Positions 24,696 through 33,759 of a stretch of 43,679 nucleotides of DNA are shown in pieces. The notes beneath the pieces were generated by a model. That model searched no databases, had not been told where the DNA came from, and saw nothing but the letters and a program-made list of their open reading frames with translations. Origin of the DNA: an uncultured Eubacteriales bacterium (GTDB lineage Bacteria; Bacillota; Clostridia; Christensenellales; Aristaeellaceae). Numbering within the stretch: the first letter of the stretch is position 1; each line of letters begins with the position of its first letter. The position numbers were made by a program, and so were the translations under genes. Where the stretch lies: NCBI GenBank assembly GCA_902765305.1, contig CACWZI010000025.1, positions 1-43,679 on the forward strand, read 5' to 3'.

Positions 24696-25538
24696 ATGGA
24701 ACTCGACGGCGGGCGCTTGCTGGTCAACTACCACACCCATACCTGGCGTTGCATGCACGCCCAGGGAAACGAGGAGGAATACGTGCGCCGGGCCATCGGG
24801 GCCGGTTTTTCGGTGCTGGGCTTTTCGGACCACACGCCCTGGCCCTACACCAGCGGCTTCGTCAGCGACATGCGCATGCGCTGGGACCAGTTCCCCGGCT
24901 ACCTGGACACGGTGCTGGCCCTGCGTAGGAAGTACGCCGGGCAGATCATGATCCCCGTGGGGCTGGAGTGCGAGGCCTTCCCCGCCTGGTTCGGCTGGCT
25001 GAGGGACCTGAAGGCGCAATGCCTGGACTACGTGCTGCTGGGCAACCACTACGACGCCACGGACGAGGGGGATCACGCCGTATTTTCCAACGGCGGCGGC
25101 TTCTACTTCGGGCGCTGCACCCGGCCAGCGCACGTGCGGCGCTACGCCGAGCGAACCATCGCCGGCATGCGGACGGGGATCTTCGACTACGTGGCCCATC
25201 CGGACCTGTTCTGCCACGTCTATGACGCCTTTGACGCCGACTGCGTCGCCGCCAGCCGGGACATCTGCCAGGCCGCCGTGGCGCTGGACATACCGCTGGA
25301 ATACAACCTGCTGGGCATTCAGTACCACGCCCGCATGCAGGAGCTGGACAAGCTGGGCTATCCCTGCCCCCGGTTCTGGGAAATCGCCGCCCAGTACCCC
25401 GTCAAGGCCATCATCGGCTTCGACGCCCACGCGCCGGAGCACCTGGAGCGCCCGGACCTGTACGACGCGGGACTGTCGTTCCTGCAATCGCTGAATATTG
25501 AAGTGCTGCCCTGCCTGTACAAGCCGGGGCTTTCGTGA
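24696..25538 (+). CDS. PHP-domain phosphoesterase, histidinol-phosphatase-like
   Basis: A 280-residue PHP-superfamily metal-dependent phosphatase. The first metal motif is NYHTHTWRC; further ligands appear in FSDHTPWP, GLECEAF, LLGNHYD, YVAHPDLF and the final GFDAHAPEH. The closest familiar group is HisK/HisJ-type histidinol phosphatases, but no other histidine-synthesis gene is nearby, so the substrate is uncertain. GGTGAGAAGG precedes the ATG. The SDR gene follows within 14 bases, so the two are probably co-transcribed. Confidence 0.85.
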   Translation: MELDGGRLLVNYHTHTWRCMHAQGNEEEYVRRAIGAGFSVLGFSDHTPWPYTSGFVSDMRMRWDQFPGYLDTVLALRRKYAGQIMIPVGLECEAFPAWFGWLRDLKAQCLDYVLLGNHYDATDEGDHAVFSNGGGFYFGRCTRPAHVRRYAERTIAGMRTGIFDYVAHPDLFCHVYDAFDADCVAASRDICQAAVALDIPLEYNLLGIQYHARMQELDKLGYPCPRFWEIAAQYPVKAIIGFDAHAPEHLERPDLYDAGLSFLQSLNIEVLPCLYKPGLS

Positions 25539-25551
25539 GGGAGGTATGACC

Positions 25552-26283
25552 ATGCTGAAGACCGTAGACCTGAACGGCAAGCGCGCGCTGATCACCGGCG
25601 CGGGCAGCGGCATCGGCCGGGCCATCGCGCTGCGGCTGGCCGAGGAGGGCATGAAGCTGGCCCTGGTGGGGCGCAGCGCCGACAAGCTGATGCGCACAGC
25701 GGCGCTGACCGGCCGTCCCCTGGACATGCTGGTGCTGCCCACCGACATCACCACCGCCCGGGGCATCGACGACATCATGCACATCATGGAGGGGCACTTC
25801 AGGGGCCTGGACGTGCTGGTGAACAACGCCGGCATGGCGCTGAACTGTCCCTTTGAAGAGACCAGTGACGAAGCCTTCGACAAAATCATGGCACTGAATG
25901 TGAAGGCGCCTTTCGTGCTGTGCAAGCGGTCGCTGAAGCTGCTGCGGCAATCGGATTGCCCCACGATCATCAACATCGGCTCGGTGACTGCCCACCAGGG
26001 CTACGTGCAGCAGGCGGCCTACGCGGCCTCGAAGCACGCGCTGCTGGGGCTCACCAAGTCCTTGGCCAGGGAGGTCTGCGGCGAGGGCATAAGGGTGCAC
26101 ATGATCTCCCCCGGCGGGGTGTACACCGACATGATCGCCGTCGCCCGCCCCGACCTCTCCCCGGAGGGCATGATCCAGCCCGAGGAGGTGGCTGAGCTGG
26201 CCGCCTACCTGGTCACCCACCGCGGCAACGCCGTGGTGGACGAGATCCGCCTGCACCGCGCGACCAAGGAACCCTTCCAATGA
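25552..26283 (+). CDS. Short-chain dehydrogenase/reductase
   Basis: A classical SDR of about 243 residues. The nucleotide loop is ITGAGSGIGRAIAL, the structural motif NNAGMA, the catalytic serine lies in NIGSVTAHQG, and the YxxxK pair is YAASK. The GRS after the second strand suggests NADP(H) is possible. The ATG at 25552 (MLKTVDLNGK) is preferred because the GAGG site is seven bases upstream; an ATG two codons earlier touches that site. The substrate is unknown. A strong terminator follows directly after the stop codon. Confidence 0.88.
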   Translation: MLKTVDLNGKRALITGAGSGIGRAIALRLAEEGMKLALVGRSADKLMRTAALTGRPLDMLVLPTDITTARGIDDIMHIMEGHFRGLDVLVNNAGMALNCPFEETSDEAFDKIMALNVKAPFVLCKRSLKLLRQSDCPTIINIGSVTAHQGYVQQAAYAASKHALLGLTKSLAREVCGEGIRVHMISPGGVYTDMIAVARPDLSPEGMIQPEEVAELAAYLVTHRGNAVVDEIRLHRATKEPFQ

Positions 26284-26312
26284 AAAAACATCGGGCCAGC
26301 CCGATGTTTTTT
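26283..26312 (+). terminator. Intrinsic terminator of the PHP/SDR operon
   Basis: AAAAAACATCGGGC CA GCCCGATGTTTTTT, starting at the last base of the SDR stop codon. Confidence 0.9.
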
Positions 26313-26315
26313 CAA

Positions 26316-26402
26316 ATGAGGAATTAGGAATGAGAAATGAGGAATTAAGAATGCCCACGCCCGCCATCCATTCCTCATTCCTCATTCCCAATTCCTCATT
26401 AT
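26316..26402. repeat. Heptamer inverted-repeat pair without core hairpins
   Basis: GAGGAAT-type heptamers (26316-26352) and inverted ATTCCTC-type heptamers (26369-26402) are separated by about 16 bases and can form one long hairpin. It looks like a MITE-like element that has lost or never had the core. The stop of the next minus-strand gene lies in the right arm. Confidence 0.8.
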
Positions 26403-26938
26403 TGAAAGTACTGCTTCGCGATCTCCACCACCCGCTCCACCTGGGTGCGGTCGAGGGGCTTCATGTCCCACACGAGGTTGGCGTCGCCGCGGCGGCGCTG
26501 GGTCTTGACCAGCGGGTTTTTCGACAGGGTCGCCTCCATCCAGTTGCCGCGGCCGCTGACGAAGGGCATGCGGGCTTCGCTGCCGTCGTGGCGGCGGATG
26601 AAAAATTCGCTGCCCATTTCGCCCTTCTTGCCGAAGCCGAATATGCCACCCATGCCCTCGGATTTGACCAGTACCTCCTCCACGCGCCAATCCAGCGCGT
26701 CATAAGATTCCAGGACAAAGTCGTCGTCACTGCCGAAGCCCGGTGAAATGACCAGCCAGTACTTGCCGCCGGTGCGGCACAGGGCCGTGAAGCCGCCGTT
26801 GTCGTTCTGGGCAAACAGCATTTTCTCAGGCGCGAAGCCCTGCCGGGCCAGCTTTTGAGCAAATGCGACGCGCCTGTCCTCGAGTTTTTTCAGATTGGCC
26901 TTGCGGGCCAGCTCCTCCGCGCTGTCAAACAATCCCAT
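26399..26938 (-). CDS. Hypothetical cytosolic protein
   Basis: A 179-residue protein I do not recognise. It begins with an amphipathic helix (MGLFDSAEELARKANLKKLE), then a beta-rich, glycine-containing middle (LLCRTGG-like strands, SPGFGSDD, GGIFGFGKKGEMGSEFFIRR), and ends with a helix (TQVERVVEIAKQYFQ). The strand pattern could fit a PH-like or similar small barrel, but that is a guess. No signal peptide or membrane helix is visible. GGAGG lies eight bases before the ATG, and a consensus promoter lies about 170 bases upstream. Confidence 0.75.
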   Translation of the reverse strand: MGLFDSAEELARKANLKKLEDRRVAFAQKLARQGFAPEKMLFAQNDNGGFTALCRTGGKYWLVISPGFGSDDDFVLESYDALDWRVEEVLVKSEGMGGIFGFGKKGEMGSEFFIRRHDGSEARMPFVSGRGNWMEATLSKNPLVKTQRRRGDANLVWDMKPLDRTQVERVVEIAKQYFQ

Positions 26939-26990
26939 GGCATTAACCTCCTGTCGACGGGGTTTATTACTGTATGCGCAACTTTTTCAC

Positions 26991-27066
26991 CGTGGCGGCG
27001 CAAACGCCGCCGCTACACTGATTGCCTGCAGCGGCGGCCTCCAGGCCGCCACCGTGCCGCCGCTGC
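26991..27066. repeat. GC-rich palindrome pair
   Basis: Two adjacent hairpins (GGCGGCG CAAA CGCCGCC and GGCGGCCT CC AGGCCGCC) within an overall inverted arrangement. It lies in the leader of the minus-strand hypothetical gene. The rest of 26939-27337 holds a promoter and AT-rich DNA with no gene. Confidence 0.6.
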
Positions 27067-27104
27067 GAATAACCGGCAGCAGAACCGATCAGATAACTGT
27101 ATAC

Positions 27105-27133
27105 AATATAGCATACCCGGCCGACCCTGTCAA
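27105..27133 (-). promoter_or_regulatory. Promoter of the hypothetical gene at 26399-26938
   Basis: -35 TTGACA (27128-27133), a 17-base spacer and extended -10 TGCTATATT (hexamer 27105-27110). Confidence 0.7.
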
Positions 27134-27337
27134 ACAGCACGGCATTTATTTCAAAAGTATTGCAATCATATTGCAATCATAATTCAGACCTATTTTTTTT
27201 GAATTTCATTTTGGCAGGAGATGGGCAGGAGGCGTCGAATTCCATAATGCACGGGCGATAGCTATGCCCATGTTTTACACGCATATATTACATGGCGCGC
27301 CGAAAAGCGCGGAGCGCCGGATCGTGAGGAGAGAGCG

Positions 27338-29737
27338 ATGAAAGGATTCAAAAGAAAGATACGAAGAGCGACCGCCGCGGCACTGGCTGCGCTGCTGCTG
27401 TTGGCAGGCAGCGCCATGCCCGCGATGGCGGAGGCCTTCTCGGCCATCGTCACATCCAAAACGATGCCGGTCTATTCAGACGTATCCATGACCGAAATGC
27501 TGGGCATTCTGCAAAAAAATGCCGTGGTGCGGGTGACGGGCTATTCCAATACCATCGCCAAAATATCCTATCTGAACCGGATCGGCTACGCGAAGGTATC
27601 GGACATGAAGCGGGTGGAGGACATCGCCACCAAGGCCATGACCACCGGCCCGGCCCCGATCTTTGAGACCCCGGACGCGGAAGGACTCAGCGTGACGGTG
27701 CCCGCGGGCACGATGGTCAACCTGATCGCCACCAACGGCGATTGGGCCTTCGTCGAAAAGGACGGCGTGGCGGGCTACATAAAGACCGGGTATTTGCAGG
27801 ACGCGGTTGAGTCGCCCCAGACCGCCGCCCCCACCCAGGGCACAGTGGTAACCCCCGCGCCTACGGCAGAAAACGGCATCACGGTGCGCACCTACAGCGC
27901 GGTGACCATTGAAAACACCAAGATCTACCGCGCCGCCAGCGAGAAGGCGAAGCTCAAGGCCACACTGAAGCCCGGCATACAGGTGACGGTGCTGGCCACC
28001 AGCAGCAACGGCTGGGCCTATGTTCAGCTGAACGGCAACCGCGGCTTCTGCCGGCTGGCCAGTCTGAAGGAAGGCGTGGCCGAGGATTACGAATTTCCCT
28101 CCCCTGCCCCCGGCGCGGCGAGCCCGTCCGGCGTCGCCGGCGTGGTGAGCGCGGAGCTATTGATGGTCTACAAGGCCCCCAGCGACGACAGCGCGCTGCT
28201 GGGCTCCCTGAAGCAGGGCCAGAGCGTGAATGTGCTGAAGTGGAACGGCGAATGGGCCTATATCGAGCTGAACGGTCACTACGGCTACTGCCAGATCTCG
28301 GGCCTTTCCCGGGCCGGCAGCCAGGCCGCGCCGACCGCCACCCCTGCCCAGATCCCGGAAAGCGCCACGCGGGGCACCGTGAAAACCTCGGGCCTGCCGG
28401 TTTACAGAACCGCCAGTGACAAAGGCGCGAAGCTGGGCAGTCTGAAGAAGGGTCAGGTCGTGAACGTGATCAACACCAACGGCGGCTGGGCCTACATCGA
28501 GCTCAACGGCCAGTACGGCTTCTGCAAGTCCAGCGGCCTGACCATCGACACCCAGGAGGAGGGCGTGCCCGCGGGCTTCAGGACGGCCAACATCACGGCC
28601 ACCGTGGTCATGCCCGACGCCAGGGCCTACGCCTCCATCAATGCCGACGCCGAGAACGTGGCGCTGGCGCTGGGCAGCGAGGTGCAGGTGGTGGGCTACA
28701 ACAGCAGCTGGGCCTGCATCAGCCAAAACGGCGTCTACGCCTTCGTGACGCTGAAGGCGCTCAGCAAGACGCCCTTTGAGGCTATATCCAGTGACGGACT
28801 CGAGCTGGAGGCATTGATGAAGGTACTGCTGGCGGGCGGTTACTACGATTCCATACCCAGCACCAGCTACAACGCCGCGGCCATCTCGGCCATCAAGCGC
28901 TTCCAGAGCGCCTGTGGCATGACCCAGACCGGCATCGCCGACCAGAACATGCTGCGCATCGTCTACAGCGGCTATGCCCCGGTGAGCGAGCTGCTGTACA
29001 AGACCCTGGCGAAGGGCGACAAGAGCGACTATGTCAGCCGCGTGCAGGCGCGCCTGTACGCCCTGGGCTACCTCTCCAAGACCGGCAGCCTGACCGGCGA
29101 GTACAGCACCGCCACGGCCTCCGCCGTGAAGCTGTTCCAGAACGCCAGTGGCATCACCGCCAACGGCACAGCCGACCCGTCGACGCTGAAGGCCCTGTAC
29201 AGCCTCGACGCGAAGAAGCTGCCCAGCGGCGCCAAGGCTGCGGACTACAGCAGCGGCTCGTCCGGCGGCTCCAGCAGCACCTACCTGAACGCCGTGCCCG
29301 ACGGACTGGCCTCCACCACCAACAGCTATTCCAGCAGCATGTCCAACGCCGAGAAGCTGGAATACGCCATCTACCTCGCCCAGGGCGCGCTGGGATGCCC
29401 CTACGTATACGGCGCCACCGGTCCGTCGAAGTTCGACTGCTCCGGCCTGACCTGCTACATCTTCAAGGCCGTGGGCGTCAAGCTGGAGCGCACCGCCTAC
29501 AACCAGGGCTACGACGACAGCTATACGAAGATCGAAGGCTGGCAGAACCTGAAGCGGGGCGACGTGGTATTCTTCAACACCATCTCCGACAGCGATCTGA
29601 GCGATCACGCCGGCGTTTATATCGGCGAGGGCTACTTCATCCACGCCTCCTCCGGCGCCCACAAGGTGGTCGTCAGCAACCTGACCACGGGCTACTACGG
29701 CCGCGTGTTCAGCTGGGGCAGGAGGATATTGAAGTGA
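27338..29737 (+). CDS. Secreted SH3/peptidoglycan-binding NlpC-P60 hydrolase
   Basis: A 799-residue cell-wall endopeptidase. The signal peptide ends near AMPAMAEAF. At least five SH3b-like repeats follow (recurring core such as GWAYIELNGQYGFC, near residues 130, 220, 305, 385 and 460), with Pro/Ala/Thr linkers. Two peptidoglycan-binding-like domains lie at about 490-560 and 565-630 (RFQSACGMTQTGIAD and LFQNASGITANGTAD). The C-terminal NlpC/P60 domain (about 670-799) has the catalytic Cys in SKFDCSGLTCYIF and His in SDHAGVYIG and YFIHAS. It probably cuts the gamma-D-Glu to diamino-acid bond in stem peptides. GGAGAG precedes the ATG. A terminator follows. Confidence 0.93.
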   Translation: MKGFKRKIRRATAAALAALLLLAGSAMPAMAEAFSAIVTSKTMPVYSDVSMTEMLGILQKNAVVRVTGYSNTIAKISYLNRIGYAKVSDMKRVEDIATKAMTTGPAPIFETPDAEGLSVTVPAGTMVNLIATNGDWAFVEKDGVAGYIKTGYLQDAVESPQTAAPTQGTVVTPAPTAENGITVRTYSAVTIENTKIYRAASEKAKLKATLKPGIQVTVLATSSNGWAYVQLNGNRGFCRLASLKEGVAEDYEFPSPAPGAASPSGVAGVVSAELLMVYKAPSDDSALLGSLKQGQSVNVLKWNGEWAYIELNGHYGYCQISGLSRAGSQAAPTATPAQIPESATRGTVKTSGLPVYRTASDKGAKLGSLKKGQVVNVINTNGGWAYIELNGQYGFCKSSGLTIDTQEEGVPAGFRTANITATVVMPDARAYASINADAENVALALGSEVQVVGYNSSWACISQNGVYAFVTLKALSKTPFEAISSDGLELEALMKVLLAGGYYDSIPSTSYNAAAISAIKRFQSACGMTQTGIADQNMLRIVYSGYAPVSELLYKTLAKGDKSDYVSRVQARLYALGYLSKTGSLTGEYSTATASAVKLFQNASGITANGTADPSTLKALYSLDAKKLPSGAKAADYSSGSSGGSSSTYLNAVPDGLASTTNSYSSSMSNAEKLEYAIYLAQGALGCPYVYGATGPSKFDCSGLTCYIFKAVGVKLERTAYNQGYDDSYTKIEGWQNLKRGDVVFFNTISDSDLSDHAGVYIGEGYFIHASSGAHKVVVSNLTTGYYGRVFSWGRRILK

Positions 29738-29742
29738 CGAAT

Positions 29743-29770
29743 AAAAAATCCGGCAGATGCCGGATTTTTT
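29743..29770. terminator. Bidirectional terminator
   Basis: AAAAAATCCGGCA GA TGCCGGATTTTTT between the convergent hydrolase and J-domain genes. The J-domain stop codon starts within it. Confidence 0.9.
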
Positions 29771-30278
29771 ATGTCCTTCCCCCAACCCGCGCGCGGCGGG
29801 CAAACAGGCCGTTCAGTCTTCTCGTGGCGTTCAGCTGCTGGGCCTCCTTCAGCGCCCGGGCATACTTCACGCAGTCCGGCGCCTGATGGGCCGCCACGGA
29901 CAGGTAGATCAGTGCCTTCTCGGTCTCTCTCAGCTTCATCAGTATCGCTCCGAACAGGTAGTTCCACTCGGCGCAACGGGTGTCAAAGCCCATAAGCAGC
30001 TTTCGGGCCGACTGGTATTTGCCGTCGTCGATCAGCGCCTGTACCCGTATCAGCGCCTCGCGCTCACCGTCCGGCGAGGGCTTTACGTCCTGGCGCGCGC
30101 CGTTCAGGCACGCCCGGTAGGCCGCGTTGATCGCCGCCATCTTCTCGTTGGCCCAGTCCCGCTCAGGGCCCGCCATAAAGCGGTCCGGATGCCAGCGCCG
30201 CGCCAGATTCCGGTAGGCCGCCCGGATCTCTTCCGGGGTAGCCGTCACCGGAACGTTCAACACTTCATATTCATTCAT
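29769..30278 (-). CDS. J-domain (DnaJ-like) protein
   Basis: A 169-residue protein with an N-terminal J domain (about 1-60; YEVLNVPVTATPEEIRAAYR, then the diagnostic HPD in ARRWHPDRF), which should stimulate an Hsp70 ATPase. There is no Gly/Phe or zinc-finger region, so it is not DnaJ itself. The C-terminal half is helical and tetratricopeptide-like (AEWNYLFGAILMKLRETEKA), probably for partner binding. It has a consensus promoter of its own. Confidence 0.9.
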   Translation of the reverse strand: MNEYEVLNVPVTATPEEIRAAYRNLARRWHPDRFMAGPERDWANEKMAAINAAYRACLNGARQDVKPSPDGEREALIRVQALIDDGKYQSARKLLMGFDTRCAEWNYLFGAILMKLRETEKALIYLSVAAHQAPDCVKYARALKEAQQLNATRRLNGLFARRARVGGRT

Positions 30279-30339
30279 GGCCGTTCACCTCGTCCGTCGC
30301 CATGCGTTTCCTTGACAAAATCATACTCATGTTAGGCGC

Positions 30340-30369
30340 ATTATAGCATTGTTGCCCGAAAACTGTCAA
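30340..30369 (-). promoter_or_regulatory. Promoter of the J-domain gene
   Basis: -35 TTGACA (30364-30369), an 18-base spacer and extended -10 TGCTATAAT (hexamer 30340-30345). Confidence 0.8.
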
Positions 30370-30494
30370 GGAATAGTCCATTAATATCCGATGTAGGTTG
30401 CGGGGCAAAGGCGTGTCATATGCATATTCCGCCCAAAATATTATTTCAAAAGTGTTAAATTTATTTCTAAACAGAAATTTCTTGCCATTATCTA

Positions 30495-30523
30495 TTTACT
30501 TTTTTGCAAAAATCGACTACAAT
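30495..30523 (+). promoter_or_regulatory. Promoter of the Cys-rich membrane protein gene
   Basis: -35 TTTACT (30495-30500), a 17-base spacer and -10 TACAAT (30518-30523). It places the transcription start after about 30530, which rules out longer coding starts. Confidence 0.55.
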
Positions 30524-30569
30524 AGTCACAGTCACAGAAGAATTCTGTCATATTTTGCCGAAAAAGGTC

Positions 30570-31244
30570 GTGACACAAGTGAGATCAGACAGCCGCAATG
30601 AAAGCCGCAGGAGCGCCCCCGCGCGGGGCGTCGCCGCGAATGGCGCAGCGCGGGGTCATAAAGAAATAAACGCCCATTCCGCAAAGGCGAATAAGCCCGA
30701 AAAGCGCGCCCCGAAGCCCCGGGTGCCCCTGAGGGAAAACGAATCGCTGAAGACAGCCCTGTGGCTGCTGGTGCCCCCCGTAGGGCTTACCCGCATGTGG
30801 CGGCGCAGCTGCACGTGGCACCCGGCGGTCAAGGCCTGCATCAGCGTGGCGATGGCCGCAGTGCTGGTGGCCGTGCTGATTGCACCCACCACGAAGCCTT
30901 CCTCCAACGGCGGCGTCCAACTGGTGACCAACCGTCCCGAGGTGGAGGTCTATGGCCCCGACCTGCCCAGCTTCATCGTCCCCGGCTACACCAGTGAGCA
31001 GACCGACTCCATCATCGTTCCCGCTGTGGAAAACGACGTGCACTACGTCTACGCCGCCGACGGCGCCAAGTGCTACCACGAATACAAGTGCAAGTTCGCC
31101 TACGCCAGCTCCCAGCGCCTGACCGTGTTCGAGGCCTACTACCTGGGCTTCGCGCCCTGCAACCGCTGCAAGCCCCCGCTCTACGACCCCATCACCGGCA
31201 CCGTCACCATGCAGGAGCACGACAAGGATTACGATCCGAGCTGA
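30570..31244 (+). CDS. Single-pass membrane protein with Ada-like Cys4 tail
   Basis: About 224 residues. The N terminus is basic, probably disordered and cytosolic (RNESRRSAPARG to KRAPKPRVPLREN). One membrane helix follows (KACISVAMAAVLVAVLIAP), then an outside region. The C-terminal module CYHEYKCKFA...FAPCNRCKPPLY has the spacing of the small Ada-type metal-binding fold found at the end of some secreted nucleases and MBL proteins. Here it stands alone, without a catalytic domain. The start is uncertain: GTG at 30570 or 30579, both near an AAAGG site and both after the promoter. The function is unknown. Confidence 0.65.
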   Translation: MTQVRSDSRNESRRSAPARGVAANGAARGHKEINAHSAKANKPEKRAPKPRVPLRENESLKTALWLLVPPVGLTRMWRRSCTWHPAVKACISVAMAAVLVAVLIAPTTKPSSNGGVQLVTNRPEVEVYGPDLPSFIVPGYTSEQTDSIIVPAVENDVHYVYAADGAKCYHEYKCKFAYASSQRLTVFEAYYLGFAPCNRCKPPLYDPITGTVTMQEHDKDYDPS

Positions 31245-31259
31245 CGGATAGGAAAAGGA

Positions 31260-31778
31260 TCATGCCTGCTTTGTCTTCACCCAATCGCTGTTGAGTGAGA
31301 CAAACTCATAATCCACCGGAGGGGTCTTGCTCCAAAGCAGATCGGCATTAAAGTGATGGCGCTCCAGCAGAAGGCGGCAATCCGATGCCTTCAGCCTGCA
31401 AAAGTCGGTTTTGAAGTTGCTCAGTCCTCGACTATGCGTCAGATCAATCGCACTGCCGACATCCGTGCACCGGACCATCTCATCCTCGAAATCCAGAACT
31501 TGAAGAAGGTATACGATTTTGATCCGCTTACAGTAGCGCTTGATCAATTCGATATTCTTCCTCAATATTGTTGTATCCGGTTTATCCGTATCAAAGGCCA
31601 GTGCGATGGTCGTACCGGTTTGAATCGTCAGTAGCACCGACTTTGGTATCAACTCCTGTATGGTGTTATATACCTTGACCCTGCCGGAAATGAGCCTGGC
31701 GGGAGACAGCTTCAGCGCATGAATCAGCTGTGCTTCACATTCGCCCTACACAAAATAGAAGCATTTTTCATTCATCAT
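31260..31778 (-). pseudogene. TOPRIM-like nuclease subunit interrupted by an amber codon
   Basis: The reading frame begins at ATG 31778 or 31775, overlapping the stop of the upstream ATPase gene, and reads MMNEKCFYFV, TAG (31746-31748), GECEAQLIHALKL... to the end at 31260. TOPRIM nucleases and DUF4435-like proteins start with a strand ending in hEGxxE, where the first Glu is catalytic. The amber codon stands exactly there, and one base change from GAG would explain it. The second metal motif is present as LAFDTDKPD (DxD). Downstream the frame is open for about 160 codons without damage. The locus is more AT-rich than its surroundings. A TTG restart at 31652 would lack the first motif. The TOPRIM assignment is by motif only. 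Confidence 0.6.
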
Positions 31779-32877
31779 ACCACCCCGCTTCCAACGCATC
31801 CAACAAGGTGTCATCCGGCAGGGTAAAGAATACATCGTTTTCCACGGCGCGCCTGAGGGAATCGGTATTTCTCTTCAGCAGTTCAGAAGCGGAAATTGCG
31901 CTTGTCCTGAATGCGCCACCTTCCCTGTTGCGCCGCAGGAAGGTATAGGCATGCATTGGCAGGTTCAAATCGAGCATGTCGGTATTGTGTGTGGTAAAGA
32001 TCAACTGGCCATTGGCTGGAATGTGATCGATCATAATGCCGAATATGCGTTTCTCTATATCGCTTTGTATATATGAAAAATGCTCGTCACAATAGTAGAA
32101 GCATGGCTCTCCGGACATCATCGACGCGAGGAAAACAGCGACATCGATGCCTTCCTCCGTGCCGCTGGAAAGGATTTCGCGGTTGAGCAGTTTTCCCTCC
32201 TGGATGATGATTTCCTGTTGATCCCTTCGAATGATATAGGTATTCTTCAAATCCCTGGAGGCGGAGACTTCCGTCAACGTTGGATCAAGCGTACCAATGA
32301 TCGCACGCAATGTTTTCAGCAGTCGCGAAGACGCAATGCCCTCCGTGAGCAATTCCCGGTCGATTTCAGGATATGAAAAACGGTATTTCAGGCTTCCATT
32401 CAATTCAGGAGGGGAATACGGATCTTTTGTATCGTTGATCATCGATATATTGGATTCCTTCAGCTTTCGCACGCACATTTCATAGGAGTCATTTTTTTCA
32501 ATCTCCGCAGCGTACATGTGATGCGTATACCGTTTGGGTTTACTGTAGATTACGCTCTCATAGCGACGCAGCACATTGTCGTCATTCACATAATCGATGG
32601 AAAACGAAGCGCCCTCTTTCGTGATCACGCTAAACAATCCGCTTGAAAATCCCTCTTGCAGGGATTCCAATATCAGATGAAGCGCTTTGCCCAAACACGT
32701 CTTTCCCGTTGCGTTTGCGCCCATGAGAACAACGGCTTTCTTGTAGCGAAAGCGCTCCCGCCCCGCCAAATGCTCTGCGTCGATGATGGAATTCACCACC
32801 TTCTTAGGGTAGGTGAAGTTGATTTTAAAATCCTCAAAGCCATAGATGCCGTCCAGTCGCAGGTTCAATACGATCAT
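31768..32877 (-). CDS. ABC/SMC-like AAA ATPase (AAA_15/OLD-type)
   Basis: An ATPase of about 369 residues of the AAA_15/AAA_21 type found in OLD, Septu, PARIS and similar defence modules. It begins MIVLNLRLDGIYGFEDFKINF, has Walker A GANATGKT, a signature-like REILSSGTEEGI, Walker B CFYYCDE and the H-loop FTTHNTDMLDL. The TOPRIM-like gene overlaps its stop codon, implying a two-gene module. The ATG at 32877 has a GAGG site ten bases upstream; an ATG five codons earlier (32892) is possible. Lower GC and lower codon bias than neighbours suggest horizontal transfer. The ATPase itself looks intact. Confidence 0.85.
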   Translation of the reverse strand: MIVLNLRLDGIYGFEDFKINFTYPKKVVNSIIDAEHLAGRERFRYKKAVVLMGANATGKTCLGKALHLILESLQEGFSSGLFSVITKEGASFSIDYVNDDNVLRRYESVIYSKPKRYTHHMYAAEIEKNDSYEMCVRKLKESNISMINDTKDPYSPPELNGSLKYRFSYPEIDRELLTEGIASSRLLKTLRAIIGTLDPTLTEVSASRDLKNTYIIRRDQQEIIIQEGKLLNREILSSGTEEGIDVAVFLASMMSGEPCFYYCDEHFSYIQSDIEKRIFGIMIDHIPANGQLIFTTHNTDMLDLNLPMHAYTFLRRNREGGAFRTSAISASELLKRNTDSLRRAVENDVFFTLPDDTLLDALEAGWYDE

Positions 32878-32913
32878 GGCAAAGCGCCTCATTTCTTCGC
32901 ATTTTGCGAAATA

Positions 32914-32942
32914 ATGATATCATATCCGATCGTAAAAGTCAA
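32914..32942 (-). promoter_or_regulatory. Promoter of the ATPase/TOPRIM pair
   Basis: -35 TTGACT (32937-32942), a 17-base spacer and -10 TATCAT (32914-32919). Confidence 0.6.
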
Positions 32943-32974
32943 CCGAAGCTATACATTGCTTCTTTTCGTGCACA

Positions 32975-33002
32975 AACCCGCAGGGCCAACGCCCTGCGGG
33001 TT
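32975..33002 (-). terminator. Terminator of the amino-acid ABC operon
   Basis: AACCCGCAGGGC, a four-base loop, GCCCTGCGGGTT, then TTG on the minus strand, ten bases after the ATPase subunit stop. Confidence 0.7.
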
Positions 33003-33012
33003 CCTGTCGCTA

Positions 33013-33748
<736 letters not shown>

Positions 33749-33759
<11 letters not shown>

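Noticed and set aside
21745-31778. Reassignment of stop codons to explain the two interrupted genes
   Set aside because: One interruption is TAA and the other TAG, a standard RF1 gene is present, and many genes in the window end in TAA, TAG and TGA as normal stops.
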